The notes: a model not told the origin generated them from the letters alone. A stretch of 61,908 bases of DNA from an uncultured Cyclobacteriaceae bacterium (GCA_947492745.1 CANLOE010000031.1:1-61908), one strand, 5' to 3'. Counted from the first letter of the stretch, positions 20,258 to 30,486 are shown. Numbers and translations are program-made.

Positions 20258-21229
20258 ATGTCGTTTTTTAGGATACAAAAAAGGATAACTGGTTTTTTCG
20301 GTATATCAAAGCGCGAAGCCAACGGTGTCATTCCCCTTTTAATCGTTTTTATCTTCCTTTTTTTTACCTCTTTTTGGTGGAAAACGGAGCGTCTTCAACA
20401 AGGGGAAAATCAAGATATGGCTTTGTTGGACAGTTTGACCTATGCTTTTGAACGTGTTCAGCAGTACTCTTCCCAAAACTATGGGAAATCAACGTATCGC
20501 TCGGCAAAAGATGCCAAAAGTCTAAAAAAAGAACAATGGAAGAGAGCAGTCATCTCTAAGGGGGAAGCCTTCTTTTTTGACCCCAATACCATTTCTAAGG
20601 ACAGTGCTTTACTGCTCGGTCTAAAACCGAGAGTCGTCAAGCATATCATGAATTATAGGAATAAAGGAGGTAGATTTTATGTAAAGAAAGACCTAAGGAA
20701 AATCTATGGACTTTCCGATCGACACTACCAACACTTGGAAGCATTCATTATACTTCCTGAAGTGAGACCTTCCGTCTCTACTTTTTCAAAAAAGGCAATG
20801 CCGCTAGGGGTACAAGGCAGGGAAGTCCCTTTGACTTTTGATGTGAACAGCACCGATACCACTTCATTGAAGAAAATAAAGGGCATCGGTACCGTACTCT
20901 CCGGAAGGATTGTCAAGTTTAGGGACAAACTCGGAGGTTTTGTGGATGAGGAACAGCTGTCCGAAGTATATGGATTGAACCCTGAAGCGCTTGCACAATT
21001 AAAAGAGTGGACCTATATCACCGAAAAGTTTATACCGGTCAAGATCAATATCAATGAAGCCGATGAAAAGATATTGTCAACACATCCCTATATCTCAAAA
21101 GCATTGGCAAAAAGTATAGTACATTACCGATATCAGCATGGAGATTTCAACACAATCGAGGAACTCCTGCAACTACACTCAGTGGATTCCACTGTTTATT
21201 TGAAAATACTCCCTTATATTGCTATCTGA
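20258..21229 (+). CDS. Helix-hairpin-helix protein, membrane anchored
   Basis: A 323-residue protein with one N-terminal membrane segment (about residues 25-42) and three tandem ComEA-like helix-hairpin-helix modules, around 108-150 (GLKPRVVKHIMNYRNKGG), 205-250 (IKGIGTVLSGRIVKFRDKLG) and 265-320 (HPYISKALAKSIVHYRYQHG). HhH modules bind DNA backbones nonspecifically. ComEA is involved in DNA uptake, but this triple-module form is widespread in Bacteroidota without a proven role. It stands alone. Confidence 0.8.
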   Translation: MSFFRIQKRITGFFGISKREANGVIPLLIVFIFLFFTSFWWKTERLQQGENQDMALLDSLTYAFERVQQYSSQNYGKSTYRSAKDAKSLKKEQWKRAVISKGEAFFFDPNTISKDSALLLGLKPRVVKHIMNYRNKGGRFYVKKDLRKIYGLSDRHYQHLEAFIILPEVRPSVSTFSKKAMPLGVQGREVPLTFDVNSTDTTSLKKIKGIGTVLSGRIVKFRDKLGGFVDEEQLSEVYGLNPEALAQLKEWTYITEKFIPVKININEADEKILSTHPYISKALAKSIVHYRYQHGDFNTIEELLQLHSVDSTVYLKILPYIAI

Positions 21230-21280
21230 TTTGCTGAGAAATAATGATTTAAATCGGGCCCGTTTGTTTTGAGGATAGGA

Positions 21281-21634
21281 TAAGAGACTGTTTGGAGTTA
21301 TAGTTAAAATCCGGTATCACTTATTTTAGAGAGGACCAAATGCAAAAACGATGTCCGGAGGTTTTAGCCGTTGGAAGGACCGACCTGCTATGTGGGGGAT
21401 GTATAAAAACAGTAGCGCTATTTGCGGATTTTTAACGAAATTGTACACCAAAGAGGCGCATGCGAAAATAGGAGATGCATTTCGAAACGGGCTATCAATA
21501 AACACCCATGGAATCCTCGTGAAAGATTTGCCTCAAAAAAACATGAAAAGAGTTCGTTATTTCTTCCGATGATAAAGATATAGATAATTTCCGGAAGGAA
21601 GTAAAAGAAGAAATAGAGTTCAAAACAGCCTCAG
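21281..21634. repeat. Family A repeat, long copy with two possible right ends
   Basis: The left end is TAAGAGACTGTTTGGAGTTA followed by CCGGTATCACTTATTTTAGA. A possible right end is ATTTCGAAACGGGCTAT near 21479-21495, and a second is GTTCAAAACAGCCTCA at 21619-21632, just 29 bases before the helicase start. It may be two overlapping elements. A 73-codon frame within is not a gene. Confidence 0.55.
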
Positions 21635-21662
21635 AAACAGTTACTAACTATATTTTCATACT

Positions 21663-24600
21663 ATGGAGAAAGTGCTCAAGACATACCTAAAACGTTTGAC
21701 CAACCTTACGGGGAATAACCGTTCCCTTTCACTGCTGCGTTTAGGGCTAGAGCAATTTGTCGATATACACGATTTCAATTTTCTAAATGGAAAGTCTTCT
21801 TTTGCCATTATTGCAGGCCTTATAGCAAGATCGAAAGAAATCCCATTATGTGCGATGGTCGATAGTAGGGACCAGGACAGTAATATTATGGGAAGAAGGC
21901 TCAAGAAGCTGGAGCGGACAGAGCGCTTCCTCTTTGAGGAGAGGGGGACACGTGACCTTTATATAGGCTGGCCTTTTTTGCGTGGTAAATTTTCTGATGG
22001 AACAGTGGTGAGATGCCCGTTGATGTTCTTTCCTGTGGCACTGGAACTAAAGCAAAATCAGTGGTCACTGAGGTCAAAAAAAGAGGTCAATATTACCTTG
22101 AACAAAACCTTTCTTCTGGCTTATGCCTTTTACAACAAAGTAGAGCTGGGCGATGAGCTACTAGAGCGGGTCTTCGACGATTTCGACACGGATGCTACCG
22201 TATTTCGAACAGCACTCTATCAGTTGTTCAAGGAAAGTGATGTAGAGATCAATTTCAATCAGGAAAACTTCGAGGACGAACTTAGGTCCTTTGCCCAGTT
22301 CAAGAAAAAGGACTTTGAAGAAACTCACCCGGTAGGCGAACTGAAACTGTATCCAGAAGCTGTACTGGGGATTTTTCCGCAGTCGGGTTCCCATTTGATG
22401 CCTGATTATACTGCGCTTATCACTGGATCACCCTTCGTGGATATGGAAGATTTTTTTTTACACAAAAACCATACTTCCGTAGAGGACAATGAAGATTTTA
22501 GGAGCAACAATTTCACTTTTCTGGATAAGGTCGAGGAAGAGCGTACCTTTACACCCTTCAAGCTGGACGCTTTTCAGGAAAACGCAATAAAAGCCGTCAA
22601 AAAGGGAAGCTCTCTGGTAGTGCAAGGGCCTCCGGGAACAGGTAAATCCCAGTTGATATGTAATCTGATTTCCGATTTTATCGCCAGAGGTAAGAAAGTA
22701 CTTCTGGTATGCCAGAAAAAGGCAGCGTTGGACGTTGTATACGAACGTATGGTCGAGAAAGACCTTGGTGACTTTATGGCATTGGTACATGATTTCAAAA
22801 ATGACCGTAAGGAAATCTACGATAAGATAGCTCAGCAAGTATCCAACCTCCCTGAATTCAGGCAGAAAAACAATGCGCTGGATACCATCCAGCTGGAAAG
22901 GCGATTCTTGCAGGCAAGCCGTAAAATCGACCAGCTCACCGAGAGCCTGGAAGAGTTTCGGTTTGCGCTCTTCGACCGCAGTGAGTGTGGTCTCTCGGTC
23001 AAAGAACTGTACCTGCGCAGTGAAATGGGAGATGAGACCATTAACCTAAAACAGGAATATCGGTTTTTTCACTACGATAATGTCCCCGAATTTCTATCAA
23101 AGCTAAAGTTCTACACCGATTATGCACAGCGATTCGATCAGCGGGAACACGCACTGTACAATAGAAAACCATTTGTGGATTTTGCTTTGTCCGACTTTCA
23201 GCGAATGAAGGAAATCCTGGAGGAGGTCCCCCGCTATCAAGTGGACATGATGGGAAAAGTGAAAAAAGTGCTCAACTCTGAACTCAATCTGCAAGAATGT
23301 GAAGCCATCTTAGAAAAAAAAGAGGCGATAGAAGAAATGGTGGATACACTGAATGACCCTGAGGTCTACCGCTACTTTCAATGGATGCTGAACTACCCTT
23401 TCAGAGATGCCGACCTACTTTGGCTGGCCAATACCGAAAGGGTATTTATGGAATGTTACAGTGGGGAAGAACCTGAAATGACCCTGAGCACAGAGGAGTT
23501 GGGAAAGTTTCAATCGGTATTGAAACGAGGTATGGAAGCACGGAAAGGGCTGGTAAAATGGGCCAAATGGAAGTTTCTATCCTCGGATAAAGACTTGGTC
23601 GATAAGGCCTTTGAAGGCAACGGGTTGAAGCCTACAGTCGAAGGGTTCAAGATCATGGAGGAGAAAGTGGACAATCGGCTCAATCTAGAGCATAATATCA
23701 CAAAACTAAAGAAACAAGCTTGGTTGACCGATATGCCGGCGACCTTTCTACAGGAAGATTACCAAAAATGGTTCAGGACGCAGACTGCTGCCCTAAAGTG
23801 TAAGTTGACTTTCGGAGCTGCTCGTGGATTCAAGGATTACTTTAACGTGCAAAAGCTAGAGTACATAGCACTGAAAGAAAAAATTCAAGAGCTTTTATCT
23901 TTGATGAAAGGTATTCCCGATAAAAAAAGCGACTGGTACCGGTACCTTTCCACTACTCAGGTCAGTAATATCATCCATGACCCGTCCAGGGCCGAAAAAA
24001 TCAAGTCAGCACTGATACAGGACTTTGATGCCGTATGTGAGTTCGATATGTTGAGGCGCGATTTGAAGCCTCATGAGCTGAGCACTATGGAAAAGCTTTT
24101 TGAAAGGGTCCAGGACAAAGACCTAGAGCAGGGAGCACCTTTGTTTTTGCACAGTCTGAGCTTTATCTGGATAGAACATATAGAGACCAAGTATCCCATA
24201 TTGAGGACCGTCTCTTCCATGAAGTTCCAGAAAATGGAAGCAGAACTACAGCAGGCCGTCAAGGACAAGATGGAGGTGAGCAAAGAAATATTGCTCATAA
24301 AAGTAAGAGAGCAGACTTATGAGAACGTCAGTTACAATCGGCTGAACAATAGGGTGACGTATAGGGAACTCGACCATCAAGTGACCAAAAAAAGAAGGAT
24401 ATGGCCTTTGCGAAAGTTGATAGCGGCCTACGCCGACGAACTGTTTCAGCTAATGCCCTGTTGGATGGCTTCTCCCGAATCGGTCTCTGCCATATTTCCA
24501 ATGTCCGGACTTTTCGACCTCGTGATTTTTGACGAGGCATCACAGTGCTTTGCAGAGAAAGGCATTCCTTCTATCTATCGTGGCAAACAGCTGGTCGTGA

Positions 24601-25700
24601 CAGGGGACAACATGCAGTTGAGACCTAATGACCTCTACCATGTCCGCTATGAGTCGGAGAAAGAAGAAGAGGACCCATCGCTAGAGGTGGACTCCTTATT
24701 GGAACTATCGGAACAGTACCTAATGAGTGTACAACTACGAGGACACTACCGCAGTAAGTCCTTAGATCTCATTGACTTTTCCAATCAACACTTTTACAAA
24801 GGTAAGCTCAGGTTGTTGCCCGATAGCCACGATATCAACAAGAAAGAACCGTCTATCTCCTATGTGAAGGTAGAAGGCCTATGGGAAAATAATATCAATG
24901 ATACGGAAGCCCATACCGTGGTCAATCTGGCACTGGACCTGTGGGAGGCGCAGCCCGAGAAAAGCTTGGGCATTGTTACCTTCAATGCCAAACAACAGGG
25001 CCATATCCAAGATGTACTGGAAGCCATCACTATCGAAAGGAAGATCAACCCTCCGCGTTCTCTTTTCGTCAAGAACATAGAGAACGTTCAGGGAGATGAG
25101 CGGGACATTATCCTTTTCTCCATAGGTTATGCCAAAAGTAAGGGGGGTAAGATGATGATGCAATTCGGAAGTCTCAATGCGCTGCATGGTGAAAACCGAC
25201 TGAATGTTGCCATTACCAGAGCAAGGGAGAAAATCTATGTGGTCAGCAGTATACTGCCACAGGAGCTTCATGTAGAAGGAAGTAAAAATGAGGGTCCCAA
25301 GCTCCTGAAGGCCTATTTGGAATATGCCTTTGAGGTATCACAGGGGCATTTCAGACCCAGTCCCTACCCAAGTGAACAAAGAGAGAGCGATAGCTACCTT
25401 AAGACCAAGATCGCTACTTGTATCAATACCATTCTACCCGAGTATCATGCCAACAGTGAACTGCCCTTTGCAGATTTGACGATAGGGCAGAATGGACACT
25501 ATATAGGTCTTATTATGACGGATGATGACATTTATTATAACAGTATATCCTCTAAGGAAGCCCATGTCTATACCCCTTTTACGATGCAAAAGAAAAACTG
25601 GAAGTATAGAATGGTTTTCAGCCGCGAATATTGGAGTGATGAAAACAGGGTGAAAGAATCCCTTCAACGTTTTGTTTATCACAATAAAATCGATGAATAA
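21663..25700 (+). CDS. Large superfamily 1 DNA/RNA helicase (Upf1/DUF4011-like)
   Basis: A 1345-residue AAA/SF1 helicase. The N-terminal region (1-130) has the LTNLTGNNRSLSLLRL block seen in DUF4011-type helicases. Walker A GPPGTGKS is near 322-329, and a long coiled insertion occupies ~390-900. Walker B DEASQ is near 957, followed by GDNMQL, the Q-x-x-R-G-H-Y-R-S motif near 1020, QGDERD near 1143 and the arginine-finger motif VAITRAREK near 1180. The last ~110 residues do not show the nuclease motif often fused to such helicases. Probably acts in DNA repair or defence. A family B repeat starts on its stop codon. Confidence 0.88.
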   Translation: MEKVLKTYLKRLTNLTGNNRSLSLLRLGLEQFVDIHDFNFLNGKSSFAIIAGLIARSKEIPLCAMVDSRDQDSNIMGRRLKKLERTERFLFEERGTRDLYIGWPFLRGKFSDGTVVRCPLMFFPVALELKQNQWSLRSKKEVNITLNKTFLLAYAFYNKVELGDELLERVFDDFDTDATVFRTALYQLFKESDVEINFNQENFEDELRSFAQFKKKDFEETHPVGELKLYPEAVLGIFPQSGSHLMPDYTALITGSPFVDMEDFFLHKNHTSVEDNEDFRSNNFTFLDKVEEERTFTPFKLDAFQENAIKAVKKGSSLVVQGPPGTGKSQLICNLISDFIARGKKVLLVCQKKAALDVVYERMVEKDLGDFMALVHDFKNDRKEIYDKIAQQVSNLPEFRQKNNALDTIQLERRFLQASRKIDQLTESLEEFRFALFDRSECGLSVKELYLRSEMGDETINLKQEYRFFHYDNVPEFLSKLKFYTDYAQRFDQREHALYNRKPFVDFALSDFQRMKEILEEVPRYQVDMMGKVKKVLNSELNLQECEAILEKKEAIEEMVDTLNDPEVYRYFQWMLNYPFRDADLLWLANTERVFMECYSGEEPEMTLSTEELGKFQSVLKRGMEARKGLVKWAKWKFLSSDKDLVDKAFEGNGLKPTVEGFKIMEEKVDNRLNLEHNITKLKKQAWLTDMPATFLQEDYQKWFRTQTAALKCKLTFGAARGFKDYFNVQKLEYIALKEKIQELLSLMKGIPDKKSDWYRYLSTTQVSNIIHDPSRAEKIKSALIQDFDAVCEFDMLRRDLKPHELSTMEKLFERVQDKDLEQGAPLFLHSLSFIWIEHIETKYPILRTVSSMKFQKMEAELQQAVKDKMEVSKEILLIKVREQTYENVSYNRLNNRVTYRELDHQVTKKRRIWPLRKLIAAYADELFQLMPCWMASPESVSAIFPMSGLFDLVIFDEASQCFAEKGIPSIYRGKQLVVTGDNMQLRPNDLYHVRYESEKEEEDPSLEVDSLLELSEQYLMSVQLRGHYRSKSLDLIDFSNQHFYKGKLRLLPDSHDINKKEPSISYVKVEGLWENNINDTEAHTVVNLALDLWEAQPEKSLGIVTFNAKQQGHIQDVLEAITIERKINPPRSLFVKNIENVQGDERDIILFSIGYAKSKGGKMMMQFGSLNALHGENRLNVAITRAREKIYVVSSILPQELHVEGSKNEGPKLLKAYLEYAFEVSQGHFRPSPYPSEQRESDSYLKTKIATCINTILPEYHANSELPFADLTIGQNGHYIGLIMTDDDIYYNSISSKEAHVYTPFTMQKKNWKYRMVFSREYWSDENRVKESLQRFVYHNKIDE

Positions 25701-25860
25701 TACAAATTTAGGTTTTAAATGTCGTATAAGATTGCGCGGGTCATTTTGTTTCAATCAAGGCGAGAACCGCAGGAATAGCAGCGCTATCCCGAGGATTGTC
25801 AACGCAGAGTGAAGCAAAATGAACAGGAAGATATGCGATATTTGAAAGCTAAGTTTGTAT
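25700..25860. repeat. Family B repeat, complete copy (161 bp)
   Basis: It runs from ATACAAATTTAGGTTTTAAAT to ATTTGAAAGCTAAGTTTGTAT. The inner arms GGGTCATTTTGTTTC and GAAGCAAAATGAACAGG also pair, and the centre has the near-palindrome GGAATAGCAGCGCTATCC. The first base is the last base of the helicase stop codon. It may act as that gene's 3' hairpin. Confidence 0.88.
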
Positions 25861-25913
25861 AAAAGGTGGCCTAACAGGGAACGTTAGTTACCCCAAGAGA
25901 AATGTATCCCCTA

Positions 25914-26819
25914 TCAGTTGTCCAGCCCGTTTCTGGCAATGAAAGCAGCCAATGCTTCTTCGTAACTCTCCACATCAGGGGCCAGTGCCTTTGCTTTGTA
26001 GTACTGGTCCAAAGCATCCATCATTAGATTGTTCTCCTCGTAGAAGGCGGCCAAAATCAACGTATTCAGTGCAGTTTCTTCCTTGATGGCCTGCTTAAGC
26101 TCATTAAGGTTTACTTTTATTTCCTCGGACCTGGAGCTGTTCAGTTTTTTGATGGCATATACTTCTGAGCTTAGGTCTGCTTTTCCCTTGACCTTGACAT
26201 CTACTAAAAGCTCATTTTCATTGACCATACCCTCTTGGCTCATGTCAAGTTGTAGGAAATTGTCCTTCGTATCAATTACTTTTAGGACATCATCGAACAT
26301 ATTTTTCAAGGTAACTTCATAGGTCACATCGTTTTCCAAATCGGTCTTCTCCCAGTTAAGGGTCACTTTTGGGTTATAGATCTCTACTGCTCGTGGTATC
26401 ATTAGCTTTATCTCGCTGTCACTACTGCCACGGTGTACAGCTCCTGTGGTATTCAATCGGTTGGCTTTGGTTCCTGCTTGCATTTTACTCAATACATAGT
26501 CAGCATATTTACCCGCTACGCTATTGCTCGAACTGTTGACCTTTGCGGAAAGGTCGGCGACAGAATAAACACCTGCTTTTTTCAGCTCTAGGGTCCTGCC
26601 ACCGCGATGTACCAAGCCTATATAGGCAGGACTTGCTATTTTGATTTCATTTTTATCGTCCAGTGATACTCCCGTTTTCAAAGGAAGCCATTCCGAACCG
26701 GATTTGATTTGGTTATGACCCTTGTTTGCCAATACCTTGAAGGTATAGGATTGAGCGTAAGAGGACGGTTTCCCTATCACAAGAGATAGTGATATGAAAA
26801 TAGTAACGATATGTTTCAT
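25914..26819 (-). CDS. Secreted FecR-like protein with C-terminal helical repeat
   Basis: A 301-residue protein. I choose the ATG at 26819 (MKHIVTIFISL), which starts a good signal peptide (cleavage after YAQ, residue ~23); the frame extends 22 codons upstream without such features. Residues ~24-95 resemble a FecR-like beta domain (ANKGHNQIKSGSEWLPLKTG, then GGRTLELKKAGVYSV). About 150-230 looks Ig-like (NPKVTLNWEKTDLENDVTYE). The last ~60 residues form TPR-like helices (AAFYEENNLMMDALDQYYKA). It shares strand with the CHASE2 gene upstream, and the pair recalls FecR/CHASE2 neighbourhoods of other bacteria. Ligand unknown. Confidence 0.7.
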   Translation of the reverse strand: MKHIVTIFISLSLVIGKPSSYAQSYTFKVLANKGHNQIKSGSEWLPLKTGVSLDDKNEIKIASPAYIGLVHRGGRTLELKKAGVYSVADLSAKVNSSSNSVAGKYADYVLSKMQAGTKANRLNTTGAVHRGSSDSEIKLMIPRAVEIYNPKVTLNWEKTDLENDVTYEVTLKNMFDDVLKVIDTKDNFLQLDMSQEGMVNENELLVDVKVKGKADLSSEVYAIKKLNSSRSEEIKVNLNELKQAIKEETALNTLILAAFYEENNLMMDALDQYYKAKALAPDVESYEEALAAFIARNGLDN

Positions 26820-27463
26820 GAATAATGACGGTTTAATGATCGGTATGGAAGTGGTCGGGACTTTTTGTTTTGAAGCAAAAATCAAGTACTCTATATCCTG
26901 ATGAAGCCTTTTTTAAGTAGTATAACCAGCGTTACATCACCATAGAAAATCAAAATGAATTAAGAAAAGCTGAATTTTCAACCGAAAGAAAAAATCTAAG
27001 CCAATTAGATACCATAAATCAGGATTGAAATTAAATAATTTAAGGAAAACTAGAGTTATTAAAGCACTTTAATCTTTTCCAAAGTTTGTATTTCTGTTTT
27101 TTCCGTCCCAAAACCAGCGGTCGAGGGATAGGTAGCGTCAAGTTTGTACTGGTATTTCTATTCGATAGTTGAACACTGATACCTAATCAGCGGTCAAATC
27201 AAGGAACGTTTTTGAAGATAGTATTCAGCATTCATGGGTATTTATACCGAATGCGGAACGAGACAAAATACTTTCTTTGGCGCTGTTATCCCTAACGATA
27301 GGCCAGCCCCTTTAGTGGGAATATTTCCCCAACAGTTCTATAACACTCGATCTTTGCCGAAAACAGAATGCCCATTGACTCATTTTATACTCGAATTGGT
27401 ATAGAACAATAAAACGTAACGCATTGATGTATAGTTTCTTTGAATAGGGATTTGTTCGTGGGT
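26820..27463. other. Non-coding gap with degenerate repeats
   Basis: No gene was found. About 26890-27010 resembles 46390-46515 (shared GAAAGAAAAA and AAGCTGA blocks), which suggests a further diverged repeat, here called D. Around 27290-27340 the sequence CCAGCCCCTTTAGTGGGAAT resembles the inverted family A centre, so a decayed family A copy is likely. Confidence 0.4.
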
Positions 27464-28828
27464 TCAGGGCTTTTGGGCTGCTGTTTTCGGTGATGCCTCT
27501 GACTCAGGGAGAATACTAAAGTCACCATTCTCTTCTTGAGTTTTCAGTCGTTTTTTGCGCTTGCCCGAGAACCACTTTTTGTGGACTTTTTCATGGGCAT
27601 TGACAATAACACCGTAGTATACCTCCAGTGAGTCGCCCGCCAGAGCGATGGCTGCTAAGGCTATGGTCAGGTTCATTTTAAAACCGAACCAATGAAAGAA
27701 CATCACCATCAAAAAGCTGAAGCCAAGTAGTTCTGTCAATTGTACCAGTTTGGTAAGTCCATCGTACCACTTGGGAAGTCTCCTATAGATCATGGAGAAG
27801 AAGACCACATTGACAAAACACAATAGAATGGCCGCTATGACCTGACTGACGGTTCCCATTTCATTGATATAATCTTCGTTGAGGATCATGGAAACAATGT
27901 TGGCATGAACCACTACACCGTACATGTCGGGGTTGGTCTTGCCCGCATAGTTCACGTTCAAAGGGGTGAAAAAACGATCGTCCCATGAAGTATCGAAGAG
28001 GTCCCTCCCCATAAAGCCAAAGAGTACGATTTTATCCTTGATCAGTTCGGGGACGAAGTTTTCCCGTAGCACATCTTCCGCGTCGAGTACAAAGAACAGA
28101 TTTCTGGACTCTTTGCTGTTCCTACCGAACAGGTCGACCAAGTTGCCGCGATAATTGATGATTTCCAATTTTCTGTCACGCTCCAGTAAAGCTTCTGTTT
28201 TTTCCGGAGCATAGAGTGCGGCAACTTCTGCGGCGAAGGCAAGGTGCTGTTTTTGTCCGATATGAACTTTGGGCATAAATTTCCTACAGGTTTTATAATC
28301 ATCCTGTTCTAAGGCATCGGTATCGAGGTTGGCAAAGGCTTCTCGTGCAAATTGCCGAAATTGGGGCAGGGATCGTTCCAATGAATCGTACCGGTATTCG
28401 CCCGCATGTGTACTTGCTAGAGAGGCCGTCTGTAGAAGTTTCGATACCATGACCAAGTTCTTGGTCGATTGTAGAGCTTGGGAGAGTACGGTATCCCCTA
28501 GGCTGTCCATAGAAGGATGGGAAAAGAAAACATCGAGGCCCACCACCTTGGGTTGGTATTGATTGATGATTTCCAGCTGTCGGCCTATTTCGGCCCGTGA
28601 AAGCATGCCCACGTTTACCACTACGATGGAGGTATCTACTAGTGGGTCGGCCCGTAGCCTGGAAAAAACCACGTCGGTCAGTTCCACATCCTCTAGAGCA
28701 TCTCCTATAGGGTCAAAGGCGTTAAAAATACCCAGTTGGCTGATATTCGTAATACTCCATATCAAAGAAAAGATGAATAGGGTTGCCAGTACACAATTGA
28801 TCCAAAATGCTCTGCCCATTGCACTCAT
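27464..28828 (-). CDS. CHASE2-domain membrane protein
   Basis: The frame opens at a TTG at 28882, but I prefer the ATG at 28828 (MSAMGRAFWINC), giving 454 residues. An N-terminal membrane segment (about 10-30) is followed by a CHASE2 sensory domain (about 45-320), with the typical blocks VVNVG, VVGLDVFF, INYRG and KDKIVLFGFMGRDLFDT, ending GVVVHANIVSMIL. Two or three membrane segments follow (about 330-410), then a charged, probably cytoplasmic tail. No kinase, cyclase or GGDEF output domain is attached. The FecR-like gene lies downstream on the same strand. Confidence 0.82.
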   Translation of the reverse strand: MSAMGRAFWINCVLATLFIFSLIWSITNISQLGIFNAFDPIGDALEDVELTDVVFSRLRADPLVDTSIVVVNVGMLSRAEIGRQLEIINQYQPKVVGLDVFFSHPSMDSLGDTVLSQALQSTKNLVMVSKLLQTASLASTHAGEYRYDSLERSLPQFRQFAREAFANLDTDALEQDDYKTCRKFMPKVHIGQKQHLAFAAEVAALYAPEKTEALLERDRKLEIINYRGNLVDLFGRNSKESRNLFFVLDAEDVLRENFVPELIKDKIVLFGFMGRDLFDTSWDDRFFTPLNVNYAGKTNPDMYGVVVHANIVSMILNEDYINEMGTVSQVIAAILLCFVNVVFFSMIYRRLPKWYDGLTKLVQLTELLGFSFLMVMFFHWFGFKMNLTIALAAIALAGDSLEVYYGVIVNAHEKVHKKWFSGKRKKRLKTQEENGDFSILPESEASPKTAAQKP

Positions 28829-29152
28829 AATAAAAAAGGATATCCTCAAAACTAAATTGGCGAAAAAACAGTTGATCCACAATGGAATACTGTTTTTCTT
28901 TCCGACACAGGGTGCCTATTTTTAGCTTAATGGAAGCATCGGCGGATTAAGAAAGAAGAATTATCATCTTTCCTACCTTTGGAAATCGAATTTTTGACTG
29001 ATATTCGTGTTAATTTTGCTATACTATTGAACAGTCGATGGCATGGCATCTTTGAATCATTGCCCCAGAACGATGTGTAGCTATAGGATATCGATGGCTA
29101 AGCCGTGTTTTTGTGTGAAATGATACCGGAATTGATGTAATTAACTACTGTT

Positions 29153-30148
29153 TTGAGAAGAAAGAGACTATCGGAAGAGGCCTATATCGAGGGCATACTA
29201 GAGGGCAATAAAGTAATCTTAAGCCGTGCCATCACCTTAGTGGAGAGTACTTTGCGGGAGGATAATGAGTTGGGCGCTGCCGTGCTGGAGCAGCTATTGC
29301 CCTATACGGGAAAGTCACTTCGCTTGGGCATTACGGGAGTGCCCGGTGTCGGGAAGAGTACTTTCATAGAAGCGCTGGGGCGATGCATCACTTCTGAGGG
29401 GAGCAAATTGGCAGTATTGGCTATTGACCCAAGTAGTCAGCGCTCCGGAGGGAGCATCTTAGGTGATAAAACCCGAATGGAATCCTTGGCGCATGATTCC
29501 TTGGCCTATATCCGTCCTACGGCTACGGGCGATGCACTGGGAGGCGTAGCCCATAAAACGAGAGAAGCCATGTTACTCTGTGAGGCAGCGGGCTACGAAG
29601 TGATTTTTGTGGAAACCGTTGGAGTGGGACAATCGGAAGTAGCGGTCAAGGGCATGGTGGATTTCTTTCTGCTTTTAATGCTTGCCGGAGCAGGGGACGA
29701 GCTACAGGGAATAAAAAAAGGTATTATGGAGATGGCCGATGCCATCGCCATTACGAAAGTAGATGGAGATAATCGTCTCCAGGCCAAGAAAGCCAGAGCG
29801 ACCTATGAAAATGCCCTACACCTCTTTCCTTTGGGAGCTTCGGGCTGGAACCCAAAAGTGCTCACCTGTTCTTCCCAAGAGCAGGAAGGTATCCACGAAA
29901 TATGGCAATTGATCCTGGCTCATAAAGAGCATATGCTGCAAAGGGGACTCTGGAAAAAAAATCGACAACAGCAAAACGTGGAGTGGATGCACAAAAGTAT
30001 CACCCAACTGCTACGTGTTCATTTTTATGAAAACGAAACACTTCGAGATCAACTTCGGGAAAAGGAAAAGGTAGTGGAACAGGGCCAGGCCCTGCCCCTA
30101 AAGACGGCCCGTGAACTGGTAAAGGGTTATTTTGACCAAATGGGATAG
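29153..30148 (+). CDS. meaB: Methylmalonyl-CoA mutase-associated GTPase MeaB
   Basis: A G3E-family GTPase that gates cofactor loading and protects adenosylcobalamin-dependent methylmalonyl-CoA mutase. The 331-residue length fits. Walker A GVPGVGKS is at 62-69, AIDPSS and GDKTRM follow, the switch region is VETVGVGQSE, and the base-recognition motif TKVDGDN is in place of NKxD, as usual in this family. The start is a TTG at 29153 with no good ATG upstream. The mutase genes are not in this window. Its position beside the cobalamin region is fitting. Confidence 0.93.
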   Translation: MRRKRLSEEAYIEGILEGNKVILSRAITLVESTLREDNELGAAVLEQLLPYTGKSLRLGITGVPGVGKSTFIEALGRCITSEGSKLAVLAIDPSSQRSGGSILGDKTRMESLAHDSLAYIRPTATGDALGGVAHKTREAMLLCEAAGYEVIFVETVGVGQSEVAVKGMVDFFLLLMLAGAGDELQGIKKGIMEMADAIAITKVDGDNRLQAKKARATYENALHLFPLGASGWNPKVLTCSSQEQEGIHEIWQLILAHKEHMLQRGLWKKNRQQQNVEWMHKSITQLLRVHFYENETLRDQLREKEKVVEQGQALPLKTARELVKGYFDQMG

Positions 30149-30164
30149 AAACCCCAAGCCTTTA

Positions 30165-30325
30165 CTACAGACTTGCAGTTTATATAACACCTATCTTCCT
30201 GTTCATTTTGCTTCACTCTGCGTTGACAATCCTCGGGATAGCGCTGCTATTCCTGCGGTTCTCGCCTTGATTGAAACAAAATGACCCGCGGAATCTTATA
30301 CGACATTTAAAACCTAAATTTGTAT
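30165..30325. repeat. Family B repeat, inverted, left end decayed
   Basis: It reads on the minus strand as the family B consensus: TATCTTCCTGTTCATTTTGC, the central GGGATAGCGCTGCTATTCC, and the clear end ATTTAAAACCTAAATTTGTAT at 30305-30325. The opposite end (about 30165-30185) has lost most of its matches. It lies just past meaB. Confidence 0.8.
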
Positions 30326-30486
30326 AATCAGTGGTTTTCGTTAGATTAAGTGCAGCATCGCTAGGGTGAATTTTTTTTTAAAAAGTGTCCAATTCGCCAA
30401 TTTTTGGCTATTTGAGGTCGCGATAAATTCTCTAATGCAGCATATGGGTTCTATCTCCGGGTACATGACTTTTACTTCCCCATAGC

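Noticed and set aside
21663-25700. The large helicase as part of a defence island with the restriction cassette
   Set aside because: The two are 13 kb apart with housekeeping and B12 genes between them, and the helicase family is common in Bacteroidota chromosomes without defence partners.
25700-25860. Family B copies as CRISPR repeats or riboswitches
   Set aside because: The copies are dispersed, occur in both orientations and lie at both gene ends and in gaps, without regular spacing or a consistent downstream gene class.
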